NCBI GenBank assembly: GCA_900317125.1
Contig: ONFR01000034.1
Span: 1 to 44,163 of the forward strand
Direction: 5' to 3'
Length of the DNA stretch: 44,163 bases
Source: an uncultured Bacteroidales bacterium
GTDB lineage: Bacteria > Bacteroidota > Bacteroidia > Bacteroidales > P3
The stretch's first letter is position 1. Each line of letters begins with the position of its first letter. The notes below the pieces were generated by a model. The model was not told where the DNA came from. It was given only the letters and a program-made list of their open reading frames with translations, and searched no databases. The translations under genes were made by a program, and so were the position numbers. This document shows positions 7,963 through 16,419 of this stretch, one piece after another.

Positions 7963-10702
7963 AGAGTTTGCCCTGCTGCTTGTCGAATTCGTATTCGCCG
8001 AAGTCGGCCAAGGCGGAACGGTTGATGATAAACTTATAATCGATTCCCTTCACGACGATGACTTCGACATTCTGCTGGTGGTGCTGTCCAATCTGGATTT
8101 CCTTGAAGACGAGCTTGGCACGGTCGAGGATGTTGCCCTCGGGGTCGAAGGCGTGGTCGCGGTCGGGGAAGTCTTCCTTGTTGATGCGGCGCTGGTAGAG
8201 CATGTTCATGGCCTCCTCCCAGGAGATGGCAATGGGCTCTTTGAAGCGCTCGTCAATGAGCATGGGCATCTGCATGCCGTTGATGATGGCTTGCACCTCG
8301 CCCTTCTGGGTGTTAATCATAGTGACGGGGATGGTGCCTTCGTCATGGATGATGACAGCTACGTCGCGGTAGTTGGTGTCGACAGGGGCGTTGACGAGGT
8401 CGATATAGGTGCCGTCCTCATTTTGCTTGACAAGAGCGGTGTCGGAGGCCATGTTGTTGACAATACGCTTGGAGACATAGTCGGAGCGGAGGACCAGGAA
8501 CTCGATGCGGCGGTTGAGCTGGTGGGCAGCTTCCTGATGTTCGGGAGTGGGGAGGTCGGCGATATAGTCGCAGTCGAGGGTGGTGCCTGCGGAGAAGATG
8601 AACGGTTTACCGCCCACCTCAATGTAGACATCGCGGTCGAGGGTGCGCGGCACACGCTCGGCATAGCCCTTGGCCACCATACGGTCGCGCTCGATGCCAC
8701 GGCTGGCAAGGTAGTCAACCACGCTCTGCGCACGGCGCTGCGAGAGGGTGTCGTTGGTGAGACCAATGAAGGGACGGCAGTCGGTGTGGGCACGGATTTC
8801 AACCACGATACTGGGGTTGTTGACCATCACGAGATAGAGGTCCATGAGGGAGTCCATAAACTCCTCTTTGAGATCCCACTTGGAAAGGTCGTAGCGGATT
8901 TCGGGCAGGACAACCGGCTGCTGGGGCACGGGCTCCATGCGGAAATCGTGGACAATGTCCTTGTCGACAGTGTAGCCCATGGTGCTCTCGGAACCCTCGA
9001 GGCTGAAGTAGTCAACCTTGGAAAGGTACATCTTGTAGACCACCTGTCCGCGCACCTGGCTATTGTTGAACTTGTAGAAACCTTTCTTGTCGGTGTAGGT
9101 CTCGGCTTCGGAGCCGTCGGAACCCACAATTTTGACCTTGCAGCCTTTGATGAGCTGCATAGATTTCTCGTCACGGACTGTACCCTCGATGGTGTAAAGC
9201 AGCGGAGGCAGCTCGAACTTATAGAGGTTAAGGGTGGGAAGAGGGAGCTTCTTGCCCTTTTTATCAGTATTCTTGTTGAGGGGGTCGTCGAAAGGACGGT
9301 TGGAGGAGAAGTAGCCACGCTCGAGCATGGGGTTGGCATCGCTTTCAGGGTAGTAGATGATGGACATCTCGTCGTAGGAGGAGTTGATGGGCACACCGAG
9401 GTTCTCGGGTTTGGAGCAGATACGCTTGCCGATACGGGTTTTGTAGATGTCGTAACCACCGATACCAGGGAGACCGTTGGAGGAGAAATAGAGGTTGGAG
9501 TCGCCACGCAGGACGGGGAAGGCCTCACGGCCGGGGGTGTTGACAACAGGGCCCATATTGACGGGCTTGCCGAAATCGTCTGCCAAAGAGGCACGGGAAG
9601 CTTTCCAAATATCGTAGTCACCTTCTCCGCCGGGCATATCGGAACAGAAATAGAGGGTCAGACCGTCGCTCGAGATGGCGGGGTAGAGATAATTATACAT
9701 GGTGTCACCAAGATTGATGGCAACAGGGGTTGCCCACTCGCCGGGAGCGACCTCTTCCTCGGCGGGTTTGCTCTCTTCCTCAGTGTCGGCATCCTTGCCC
9801 TTCTTACCCTTGCCTTTCTTGGTAGTTTTGGTGGGGGACTTCTTGGCCTTGGTCTTCTTGGCAGCCTTCTTCTTGTCGGCGGCTACTGCCTTGGTCGAGG
9901 TGTAGATGGCGCAACCGTGGGTCTCGTGCTCAACGATTTTGCATCGTGAGAAATAGATGGTGGTGCCATCGGGGGAGAAACAGGCTTCACCTTCGTTGCT
10001 GGTGGTGTTAATCTTGCCGCTATTGTCGTAAGGTGTGGGATTGTTGGTCCACTGCCCGTTGCGGTCCTTGTAGACGGTATAGAGCGAGGAGTAGTTCTGA
10101 CCTGTCCACACGTCCTTGCCATCCGCTTCGTCGGCACCATAGCGCGAGGAGGTGAAGACAAGTGTATTGGTGTCGTCACCCACGAAACGGAGCGACCAAT
10201 CGTTATACTCGGTGCTCCAGTCTGCCAGTTTGGTGATGATATGGCGGCTGCGCTCGGCTGCCCAACGTGTGACATCGATAAGCGATTTCTTTCGTGTCAG
10301 GCAAAGCTTGTCGCCGGGGACCAGTTCGAGGTATTTGTCGTAGTAGCTGTCGGCCTCGTCGAACTTGCCGTTGAAACGGCACATCTCGGCCATGTAGTAG
10401 TAGAGTTTGGGCTCCACGGTATAATAGCCTGCCTGGATGAGGCGGTGGTACGTGTGTTCGGCCTTGGGATAGTTGTACATCAAGCGGTAGCACTCGCCAA
10501 TCTGAAAGTAGATGCGGTTCTTTTCAGCCCTGTTGCTCGACACACGGTCGTAGGCCTTCTGGTAGCTCTCCAATGCAAGGATGTACTGCTTATCCTTGAA
10601 CTGCTGGTCGGCCTGGGCGGCGACACTGTTCTGTGCCACGGCCATACCGGACCAAAGCAGGGCTATAGCCAATAGTGCAAAACCTTTTTTAATCGTTTTC
10701 AT
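7946..10702 (-). CDS. PorE-like envelope protein: TPR, beta-propeller, CRD, OmpA, pseudo-retropepsin
   Basis: A 918-residue protein with a signal peptide (cleavage likely after AVA, about residue 23). In order it shows about three TPR units (25-135); a PD40-type beta-propeller (about 165-480) with blades such as EACFSPDGTTIYFS and PAISSDGLTLYFC; a carboxypeptidase-regulatory-like domain (502-590); and an OmpA peptidoglycan-binding domain (about 598-745) with EIRAHTDCRP, SQRRAQSVVDYL and LNRRIEF. This is the layout of Porphyromonas PorE, a type IX secretion component that anchors the machine to peptidoglycan; the role here is inferred. Two extras stand out: a Lys/Glu-rich insert at 273-320 and a C-terminal domain (788-917) resembling an aspartic protease without its catalytic DTG. 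No lipobox is visible. Confidence 0.87.
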   Translation of the reverse strand: MKTIKKGFALLAIALLWSGMAVAQNSVAAQADQQFKDKQYILALESYQKAYDRVSSNRAEKNRIYFQIGECYRLMYNYPKAEHTYHRLIQAGYYTVEPKLYYYMAEMCRFNGKFDEADSYYDKYLELVPGDKLCLTRKKSLIDVTRWAAERSRHIITKLADWSTEYNDWSLRFVGDDTNTLVFTSSRYGADEADGKDVWTGQNYSSLYTVYKDRNGQWTNNPTPYDNSGKINTTSNEGEACFSPDGTTIYFSRCKIVEHETHGCAIYTSTKAVAADKKKAAKKTKAKKSPTKTTKKGKGKKGKDADTEEESKPAEEEVAPGEWATPVAINLGDTMYNYLYPAISSDGLTLYFCSDMPGGEGDYDIWKASRASLADDFGKPVNMGPVVNTPGREAFPVLRGDSNLYFSSNGLPGIGGYDIYKTRIGKRICSKPENLGVPINSSYDEMSIIYYPESDANPMLERGYFSSNRPFDDPLNKNTDKKGKKLPLPTLNLYKFELPPLLYTIEGTVRDEKSMQLIKGCKVKIVGSDGSEAETYTDKKGFYKFNNSQVRGQVVYKMYLSKVDYFSLEGSESTMGYTVDKDIVHDFRMEPVPQQPVVLPEIRYDLSKWDLKEEFMDSLMDLYLVMVNNPSIVVEIRAHTDCRPFIGLTNDTLSQRRAQSVVDYLASRGIERDRMVAKGYAERVPRTLDRDVYIEVGGKPFIFSAGTTLDCDYIADLPTPEHQEAAHQLNRRIEFLVLRSDYVSKRIVNNMASDTALVKQNEDGTYIDLVNAPVDTNYRDVAVIIHDEGTIPVTMINTQKGEVQAIINGMQMPMLIDERFKEPIAISWEEAMNMLYQRRINKEDFPDRDHAFDPEGNILDRAKLVFKEIQIGQHHQQNVEVIVVKGIDYKFIINRSALADFGEYEFDKQQGKLYFLDD

Positions 10703-10804
10703 ATATGAATGTTTGTTTTTTTACAATAACGCAATTACATTAATATTAGTACGTTGTGCCGAAAAAACATCGTACACAACACACCAAATTAATGTGCTAA
10801 ATTA

Positions 10805-10836
10805 CACATTTTTTTTGACATAGATAAAAAAAAGTG
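10805..10836 (-). other. A:T-rich inverted repeat after namZ
   Basis: CAC-A-T8 at 10805-10816 faces A8-GTG at 10826-10836 across nine bases. It begins 13 bases past the namZ stop in the direction of its transcription. The stem is almost all A:T and no T-run follows on the minus strand, so terminator function is doubtful. Confidence 0.3.
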
Positions 10837-10848
10837 ATTCTTTGTCGA

Positions 10849-12042
10849 TTATCTTGAACTCGGAAACTCCACATCGGGGTAGATGAGGTAACGGCTGCGG
10901 ATGGTTTTGAAACGGTCGAGGGCAGGCTGCCAAGTGGAGCGGATTTCCTCCTCGGTGAGGCCACCCTCAATCTGTTTGCGGAGCTGGTCTGTCCCTGCCA
11001 GTTTCTCGAAGAAGTTAGACTTGAGAAAGAACTTGCCTTTGGGAACGCGGCGATACATGGTGAGGATGTGGGAAAGTGTGATTGCACCGGCAGGGCAGTC
11101 GGCACTACGCAAGTTGAGGGTATCGGCTTTGTAGGTGACTATCTCAAATGGCCAGGGGGTGCCGCGACCCACGCCACAGTTGGTGCCTTCAAAGAGACAG
11201 AGACTGGGATAGAGCGCAACGGCATGGGCGTTACGCAGGTTAGGCGACGGCGGCACGGGCAGCTCATACCCTATGCTGTCGCGACGGTAGCCCTGCATCG
11301 GGACAACGGTGAGGTTACATTGCAGGCTGTCTCTCAACCAATACTCACCGTTTATCATACAGGCGTATTCGCCGATGGTCATGCCGTAAACGATGGGCAC
11401 AGGGTGCATCCCCACAAATGAACGATAACGGGCTGTGTCCAGCACAGGGCCGTCGATATAATGTCCGTTAGGATTGGGACGGTCAAGCACCACAAGGGGA
11501 ATGCCCCTCTCGGCGCACGCCTCCATCACATAGTGCAGCGTGGAAAGATAGGTGTAGAAGCGGCAGCCTACATCCTGCAGGTCGAACAGCACCACGTCCA
11601 CATCCTCCATCTGCTTGGGCGTGGGCTTCTTGTTCTTGCCATAAAGGGATATGATGGGAAGACCCGTCTTGGGGTCGGTGCTGTTGTCCACCGTGGCACC
11701 GGCCGCTGCTGTGCCACGGAAGCCATGCTCTGGGCAGAATATTTTGGTGATGTTCACCCCTGCGCGGAGCAGGGTATCTACAAGGTGTGCCGCTCCCACC
11801 ACCGAGGTCTGGTTTGCCACCACTGCAGTGCGGCCCTTATAGCCGCCCTCGCGGAACAGGAACATGGTGGGAAACACCTCATGGCCCCACAAGTTCTCGG
11901 CGCCTGTGGCAAAAGCAGCGTCTGGCGAAAGGGGTTCATACCCGGGATCTCCATCCTCACTGCTTTGTGCATGGCAGGAAAAGAGCAGCAGTTGCGACAA
12001 CATCGCAACAGCCAGTGCCACACTATACAACAGTCTTTTCAA
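10849..12042 (-). CDS. namZ: NamZ-type exo-beta-N-acetylmuramidase lipoprotein (DUF1343)
   Basis: A 397-residue lipoprotein (lipobox LLLFSC, Cys23). The body matches the DUF1343/YbbC family, now known as NamZ (glycoside hydrolase family GH171), which releases N-acetylmuramic acid from the non-reducing ends of peptidoglycan fragments. Visible family blocks are RTAVVANQTSV, FCPEHGFRG, VLFDLQDVGCRFYTY and VVLDRPNPNG. A periplasmic, membrane-anchored location is inferred. The start lies three bases after the dut stop, so it is in an operon with clpP and dut. In Bacteroidota NamZ is thought to work in cell-wall recycling or salvage. Confidence 0.9.
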   Translation of the reverse strand: MKRLLYSVALAVAMLSQLLLFSCHAQSSEDGDPGYEPLSPDAAFATGAENLWGHEVFPTMFLFREGGYKGRTAVVANQTSVVGAAHLVDTLLRAGVNITKIFCPEHGFRGTAAAGATVDNSTDPKTGLPIISLYGKNKKPTPKQMEDVDVVLFDLQDVGCRFYTYLSTLHYVMEACAERGIPLVVLDRPNPNGHYIDGPVLDTARYRSFVGMHPVPIVYGMTIGEYACMINGEYWLRDSLQCNLTVVPMQGYRRDSIGYELPVPPSPNLRNAHAVALYPSLCLFEGTNCGVGRGTPWPFEIVTYKADTLNLRSADCPAGAITLSHILTMYRRVPKGKFFLKSNFFEKLAGTDQLRKQIEGGLTEEEIRSTWQPALDRFKTIRSRYLIYPDVEFPSSR

Positions 12043-12045
12043 TCC

Positions 12046-12483
12046 TCAACTCTTTCCCGTGTGGCCGAAGCCGCCCGCACCGCGCTCAGTGTCCGACAAC
12101 TCCTCCACCTGAATGATTTCTGCTTGCTCATGTCGGGCGATAACCATCTGGGCGATGCGCTCGCCGTCGTTGATAACAAAATCCTCTTGCGAGAGGTTTA
12201 TGAGGATCACACAAATCTCGCCGCGGTAGTCGGCATCGATGGTGCCGGGCGAGTTGAGCACAGTGATACCTTTCTTCAGAGCCAAGCCGCTACGGGGGCG
12301 CACCTGCGCCTCATAGCCTGCGGGCAGCTCCATGAAAAGGCCTGTCTTAACCAGTCCGCGCTCCATGGGCTTCAGGGTTACTGGCCCGTCGGGCAGGTAT
12401 GCACGCAAGTCCATCCCCGCCGACTGCGCAGTCTCGTACTTCGGCAGCGGGTGGTGAGAGGTATTTCTTATCTTGATTTGCAT
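12046..12483 (-). CDS. dut: Deoxyuridine 5'-triphosphate nucleotidohydrolase
   Basis: A 145-residue trimeric dUTPase, which hydrolyses dUTP to dUMP and keeps uracil out of DNA. All five motifs are present: [32 protein letters not shown] and the C-terminal [11 protein letters not shown] start at the second of two adjacent ATGs (MQIKIRN); the first (12486) is equally possible. A TTG at 12510 directly after the clpP stop would add residues with no family match. Length is normal. It lies between clpP and namZ with gaps of about 28 and 3 bases. Confidence 0.93.
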   Translation of the reverse strand: MQIKIRNTSHHPLPKYETAQSAGMDLRAYLPDGPVTLKPMERGLVKTGLFMELPAGYEAQVRPRSGLALKKGITVLNSPGTIDADYRGEICVILINLSQEDFVINDGERIAQMVIARHEQAEIIQVEELSDTERGAGGFGHTGKS

Positions 12484-12511
12484 CATAAGACTACTAATTA
12501 TTCTGGCCAAA

Positions 12512-13177
12512 CTAGTTTTTCTTGGTCAACACTTCATCAATCATACCGTAGGCCTTAGCCTCTTCGGCGGTGAACCAGTGGTCGCGGTCGCTGTCCTTCT
12601 CCACCTGCTCGAAGGGCTGTCCGCTGTGTTTGGCGATAATCTCGTAGAGCTCCTTCTTCAGCTTGAGGATTTCGCGGACGGTAATCTCCATGTCCGTAGC
12701 CTGGCCGTCGGCACCGCCCATGGGCTGGTGAATCATCACGCGGGCATGAGGCAGCGCGCAGCGCATCCCCTTCTCGCCGGCACAGAGCAACACGCTGGCC
12801 ATCGAGGCGGCCAAACCCGTGCAGATGGTGGCAATCTTGGGCTGGATGTACTGCATGGTATCGTAGATGCCCAGACCAGCATACACCGAACCTCCCGGCG
12901 AGTTGAGATAGATTTGAATATCCTTGGTGCTGTCCACGCTCTCGAGGAAGAGCAGCTGGGCCTGGATGACGTTGGCGGTATAGTCGTCGATGGCGGTACC
13001 CAGGAAGATGATGCGGTCCATCATCAGACGACTGAACACATCCATCTGGGCCACGTTCAACTGGCGTTCCTCCACAATATAGGGGGTCAGTGAATTATTG
13101 ATTGCCGAGGTATACTTGGCGTATGTGGTACTGCTAATGCCACAATGTTTGGTGGCGTACTTCTCAAATTCTGTCAT
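12512..13177 (-). CDS. clpP: ATP-dependent Clp protease proteolytic subunit
   Basis: A 221-residue serine protease subunit. The catalytic serine is Ser125 in GLAASMAS, the histidine is His150 in MIHQPMGG, and the aspartate lies in the DSDRDHWF segment near 195-202. The start at ATG 13177 ([13 protein letters not shown]) matches Bacteroidales ClpP; the frame is open 15 codons further, but that part has no family similarity. ClpP works with ClpX or ClpA-type unfoldases, which are not in this window. It is the first gene of a clpP-dut-namZ run. I could not find a convincing TAnnTTTG box in the 160 bases upstream. Confidence 0.94.
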   Translation of the reverse strand: MTEFEKYATKHCGISSTTYAKYTSAINNSLTPYIVEERQLNVAQMDVFSRLMMDRIIFLGTAIDDYTANVIQAQLLFLESVDSTKDIQIYLNSPGGSVYAGLGIYDTMQYIQPKIATICTGLAASMASVLLCAGEKGMRCALPHARVMIHQPMGGADGQATDMEITVREILKLKKELYEIIAKHSGQPFEQVEKDSDRDHWFTAEEAKAYGMIDEVLTKKN

Positions 13178-13340
13178 AACGTTGCGGTTTGTTACTTTTT
13201 TCTGATGGTTATTTAACGCCAAAGCGGAAATAAAATTGCCCCTGCAATAAAAAAAACAGGCGGCATGTCACTTTTTGTCACAAAGATGGCTCTAATGGGG
13301 GCAGAAAAACATCAGAATTATTCATCAAACAACAACAGAA

Positions 13341-13847
13341 ATGAAAAAGTCATTTGTCATCTCCACCTTAGCGACATGGCTGATTGCTCTCGCCGCATTG
13401 ACCTCCTGCGGCGGCAAAGACAACTCCAGCTACAAGGAACTGATTGCCGGCAAATGGGTAGTGAAGAGCTATTACCATTGGTACCATGACTTCACCGACG
13501 AAAGTTTATCCAGTGAAAGGACATACACCCTGTCCGACACAAATTATATCGGTTACGACTCGGCCGAGTTCAATACCAACGGAACCATGCGGTGGCACAT
13601 GAACGACCGCTACGTCAGCAGCGGCATGTTTAGCGACCCTTACATTAACTTTGAGTGGCGTATCAAGGGCGACTCGCTGTTTGTATCTCCAAACTGGGTG
13701 GCCGACAACATTGCGAAATACGCAATTAAGGAGCTCAACAGCGAGGCCCTTGTCATTGAGCAACACCTCGACAACGAGCACCCGGAATACAGCCACCATC
13801 ATTGGGAACAGATACACCGGTACACCTTCAGCCGTTGCAAAAAGTAA
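13341..13847 (+). CDS. Lipocalin-like lipoprotein
   Basis: A 168-residue lipoprotein (MKKSFVISTL..., lipobox ALTSC, Cys23). The start of the mature part, ELIAGKWVVKSYY, with strands at FNTNGTMRWHM, NFEWRIKGDSLFV and EALVIEQHL, resembles the lipocalin-like lipoproteins frequent in Bacteroidales, which open with a GxW motif. An eight-stranded barrel binding a small ligand is possible but unproven. It is a single plus-strand gene, divergent from clpP, followed by a hairpin at 13955-13983 that may end its transcript. Confidence 0.75.
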   Translation: MKKSFVISTLATWLIALAALTSCGGKDNSSYKELIAGKWVVKSYYHWYHDFTDESLSSERTYTLSDTNYIGYDSAEFNTNGTMRWHMNDRYVSSGMFSDPYINFEWRIKGDSLFVSPNWVADNIAKYAIKELNSEALVIEQHLDNEHPEYSHHHWEQIHRYTFSRCKK

Positions 13848-13954
13848 GTGTGCGAAGATAAGCCCGCTTTTCCCTTGCACCAACGAAGCTTTGAAATATA
13901 TTGTTGATCAGTATGTGCTGCGGATAGGTTTAGAAGATAATAATGTGGTTTTTT

Positions 13955-13983
13955 CACCCACCCCGAATAATTCTGGGTGGGTG
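13955..13983 (+). terminator. Probable terminator after the lipocalin-like gene
   Basis: CACCCACCC (13955-13963) pairs perfectly with GGGTGGGTG (13975-13983) around an 11-base loop. TTCGTTTATC follows on the plus strand, a weak T-rich tail, and a T6 run precedes it. It is about 108 bases after the stop codon. Confidence 0.45.
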
Positions 13984-14192
13984 TTCGTTTATCCCAAATC
14001 GGTCATTAGGCCGACTTTTCAAACGGGATAACCGCTCTCTCGATTCACTTTTTACACTTATCCGACGGACACTCCGACCCCACCGCAGTGCCGGGAAGTT
14101 GCAGCGGACGGCGCGCCACAACCCACTTGGGTCGTTCAATCCCAGCTCGATGCTGCCTGCTTCCCGGCTAGTTATCCGTTATCATGTCGAGT

Positions 14193-14233
14193 AACGATGC
14201 TATAACAATACTATAAGGATGCAGGATTGAACG
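14193..14233 (+). repeat. 41-base intergenic element, copy A
   Basis: It begins AACGATGC and ends ATTGAACG with AAGGATGC between. The complement of 40398-40438 has the same length and the same anchor blocks at the same offsets (about 27 of 41 bases identical by hand alignment). Both copies lie in gene-free, hairpin-rich DNA. Confidence 0.5.
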
Positions 14234-14262
14234 GCCCCTCTCCGTAGCGAGGGGAAATGGAC

Positions 14263-14940
14263 TCAATGGTCGAGGAGGCCGGGACGGCGTTGGCGGGTAC
14301 GCTCGATGGCCTGTTCCATGCGCCACTGCTCTATCTTGGCGTGGTTGCCGCTGAGCAGGACGTCTGGCACCTTCCATCCACGGAACTCGGGGGGACGGGT
14401 GTATTCGGGCGGTGCCACGAGGCCATCTTGGAATGAGTCGCCCAAGGCGGACTGCTCGTCTCCGATGACGCCGGGAATAAGGCGGATAACAGTGTCGGCA
14501 ATGACTGCAGCAGCCAGTTCTCCACCCGTAAGGACATAGTCGCCTATCGAAATCTCCATGGTGATGAAATGCTCCCTTATGCGCTCATCCACCCCTTTGT
14601 AGTGGCCGCAGAGAATCATCAGGTTCTCCTTCAGCGAAAGAGTGTTGGCCATGGGCTGCGAGAGCATCTCGCCGTCGGGGGCGGTATAGATAACCTCGTC
14701 GTAGCTTCGCTGCGCCTTCAGCTCCTCGATGCAGTTGGCCAACGGCTCGACAGCCATCACCATGCCCGCACCGCCACCGTAGGGGTAGTCGTCCACACTA
14801 CCGTAGCGTGAGAGGGAATAGTCGTGGAGGTCGTGGAAAACCACTTCCACAATGCCTTTCTTCTGGGCACGGCTGAGGATGGACTCCTCGAAAAACATGC
14901 TCATCATGTTGGGGAAGAGCGTAAGAATGTCCAGGCGCAT
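14263..14940 (-). CDS. trmD: tRNA (guanine-N1-)-methyltransferase
   Basis: A 225-residue SPOUT-class enzyme that methylates N1 of G37 in tRNAs using S-adenosylmethionine, preventing frameshifts. Visible family blocks are [24 protein letters not shown] and [14 protein letters not shown], the last forming the trefoil knot that binds the cofactor. The C-terminal helix region ([20 protein letters not shown]) is standard. The start is one base from the stop of the M23 peptidase gene, so the two are co-transcribed from the promoter at 16157-16187. Confidence 0.95.
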   Translation of the reverse strand: MRLDILTLFPNMMSMFFEESILSRAQKKGIVEVVFHDLHDYSLSRYGSVDDYPYGGGAGMVMAVEPLANCIEELKAQRSYDEVIYTAPDGEMLSQPMANTLSLKENLMILCGHYKGVDERIREHFITMEISIGDYVLTGGELAAAVIADTVIRLIPGVIGDEQSALGDSFQDGLVAPPEYTRPPEFRGWKVPDVLLSGNHAKIEQWRMEQAIERTRQRRPGLLDH

Positions 14941-14941
14941 A

Positions 14942-16147
14942 TTATCGAATTCTGATGGTTCGTCCGGGTTTGAGCACTGAGGTCTCTTTGAGGCCGTTGA
15001 GCTGGCACAGTTTCTTGACGGTGGTGCCGTTACGCTTGGCTATACGGCTGAGGGTGTCGCCCGTGCGAATTTTATAGGTTTTACCGCCGTCGCTGAAGTT
15101 ACCCACCCTCGACTTGGGGCTGTGGTTGGTATACCCAGGTTTGGCCACCTTGCGGAACGAATCCTTGGTAAGGCGGAGGGAAGGCTTGATAAGTGTGCGC
15201 GATTCGCAGCTGATAACATCTTCGGGATTCATGGCATTGCCGTTGTAGCGTATCTCGAAGTGCAGATGGCTGCCGCGCGAACGCCCTGTGTTGCCGCAAA
15301 GACCAATCTCCTCACCTGCCTTGACGCGGGTGCCGGGGGCCACATGACGCTTGGAGAGGTGGGCATAGTAGGTCTCAAGCCCATTGTCGTGACGGATGAC
15401 AATCAGGTGGCCGTAGGATCGGTTGTATTTTGAGAATCGCACCACACCGTCGAAAGCGGCATAGATGGGTTCGCCTGTAGGCATTGCCAAATCGAGTCCG
15501 TAGTGGAAACGACGACGGCGCGGACCGAAGTGCGAGGTGGGACGGGCAATTTCGGGTGTGGGGAAGACGAAGAATTTGCCATGGTCGGCGTCGGTGAGTT
15601 TAAGCTCGATGGGCGCCATCTCGGAGATGTCCATCTTGAGCGTATGCACCAGCGCGGAATCGCCCGCCATAAGAATGTCTTCTTCGCTGTCGGTACCGGG
15701 GTCGTCCTGCTGAGAGAGGGCGTAATGGGGTGTGACGATACCCATACCCTCCTCGTCATCAGCTTCTTCTGGTGTACCCGGACGTTCCTTCTGGGCGTTC
15801 TTCTTGTCTATGACTTCATGGTCTTTGTCCTGCGGGTTCTCGTCGAAGAAGTAAGGCTCCTGATAGGCGGGCTTTGCGGCTACGTCGTCGGCCACATCCA
15901 CCGTGTCGTTATCCACTTTTTTCTTCGGCTTTTTCAACCCGTAGGGTTCGGTGCGTACACCCGAGTACTCGTCGCCCGGGTCGCTGGTTTTCACCAGTTT
16001 GTTATGCTTTATCTGCCCGCCTTGCGTATTGGCATACACATGGGGCTTGTTTTTGTTCTGCTTTGCATTAGGGCGATTCTGCGCGTTGGCATACAAAGGT
16101 GCTACAACAATCAGAATCAGTATGATATAATATTTTATATTCTTCAT
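14942..16147 (-). CDS. M23 metallopeptidase with C-terminal LysM
   Basis: A 401-residue secreted cell-wall enzyme. Residues 1-22 are a signal peptide (cleavage near YANAQ). A long disordered, charged linker runs to about 185. The M23 domain (about 195-310) has HYGLD with His215 and Asp219, YAH with His263, and SHLHFE with His294 and His296, so the zinc site is complete. A LysM domain follows at 356-401 ([17 protein letters not shown]...). Likely a peptidoglycan endopeptidase of the LytM type. I chose ATG 16147 because a signal peptide begins there; 26 further in-frame residues upstream are not signal-like and would span the promoter. Confidence 0.92.
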   Translation of the reverse strand: MKNIKYYIILILIVVAPLYANAQNRPNAKQNKNKPHVYANTQGGQIKHNKLVKTSDPGDEYSGVRTEPYGLKKPKKKVDNDTVDVADDVAAKPAYQEPYFFDENPQDKDHEVIDKKNAQKERPGTPEEADDEEGMGIVTPHYALSQQDDPGTDSEEDILMAGDSALVHTLKMDISEMAPIELKLTDADHGKFFVFPTPEIARPTSHFGPRRRRFHYGLDLAMPTGEPIYAAFDGVVRFSKYNRSYGHLIVIRHDNGLETYYAHLSKRHVAPGTRVKAGEEIGLCGNTGRSRGSHLHFEIRYNGNAMNPEDVISCESRTLIKPSLRLTKDSFRKVAKPGYTNHSPKSRVGNFSDGGKTYKIRTGDTLSRIAKRNGTTVKKLCQLNGLKETSVLKPGRTIRIR

Positions 16148-16156
16148 AATAATGTG

Positions 16157-16187
16157 CAAAGGTACGAAAAAAAACGCAAACGGCAAA
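16157..16187 (-). promoter_or_regulatory. Promoter of the M23 peptidase-trmD operon
   Basis: On the minus strand TTTG (16187-16184), a 19-base spacer, then TACCTTTG (16164-16157), an exact match to the Bacteroidota housekeeping promoter. The -7 box ends only nine bases before the ATG at 16147, so the mRNA leader would be very short or absent. Confidence 0.75.
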
Positions 16188-16419
16188 ATAAAATGACACC
16201 TACAAGCCCCAACAAGGTGACACAACGGAGGTTAGAAGGGTGCGTCCGCGCAGTGTAATGCACACCATCGGTGCGACCCGTTGTGTCTACCACAACTCTA
16301 TCAAGCCATACCTGGCTCCCGGGGAGCCCCTACCCACTTCGGACATCCAACGACTGTAGATGGCCATTGCAGCCAAAGCCGACACTCAGGACATCCAATG
16401 GCAAAGGCTCACTTGCACG
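16188..16419. repeat. Intergenic stretch with inverted and direct repeats
   Basis: GACACAACGG (16219-16228) faces CCGTTGTGTC (16278-16287). GGCTCC (16314-16319) faces GGAGCC (16323-16328). GGACATCCAA occurs twice as a direct repeat (16341-16350 and 16389-16398). No coding signal is seen. It separates the one-helix protein gene from the M23 promoter. Confidence 0.5.

Larger units (their letters stand above)
13848..14262. other. Gene-free, structure-rich stretch
   Basis: No coding frame with family-like sequence is seen on either strand. The stretch holds a 9-bp perfect stem (13955-13963/13975-13983), an arm pair at 14026-14032/14171-14177, a stem at 14090-14098/14160-14168 with an inner 5-bp extension, a 14-bp stem at 14129-14142/14224-14237 that crosses the previous one, and a 6-bp hairpin at 14235-14254. 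Some of these exclude each other. A non-coding RNA or an intergenic repeat element is possible. Confidence 0.55.

Noticed and set aside
7910..9949. 679-codon open frame on the plus strand opposite the PorE-like gene
   Set aside because: It mirrors the codons of a well-supported minus-strand gene, is rich in Val/Gly/Asp in a repetitive way, and shows no family motif.
12484..12510. TTG start for dut directly after clpP
   Set aside because: The added residues have no family similarity, while MQIKIRN at 12483 is the normal dUTPase start.
14127..14146. GTTCAATCC resembling a tRNA T-loop
   Set aside because: The flanking bases do not form a proper 5-bp T-stem and no acceptor, D or anticodon arms fit; it is better explained by the long inverted repeat.
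13943..14194. Small open frames on both strands in the gene-free stretch
   Set aside because: They read through the terminator stem and inverted repeats, giving low-complexity, Arg-rich peptides with no start context.
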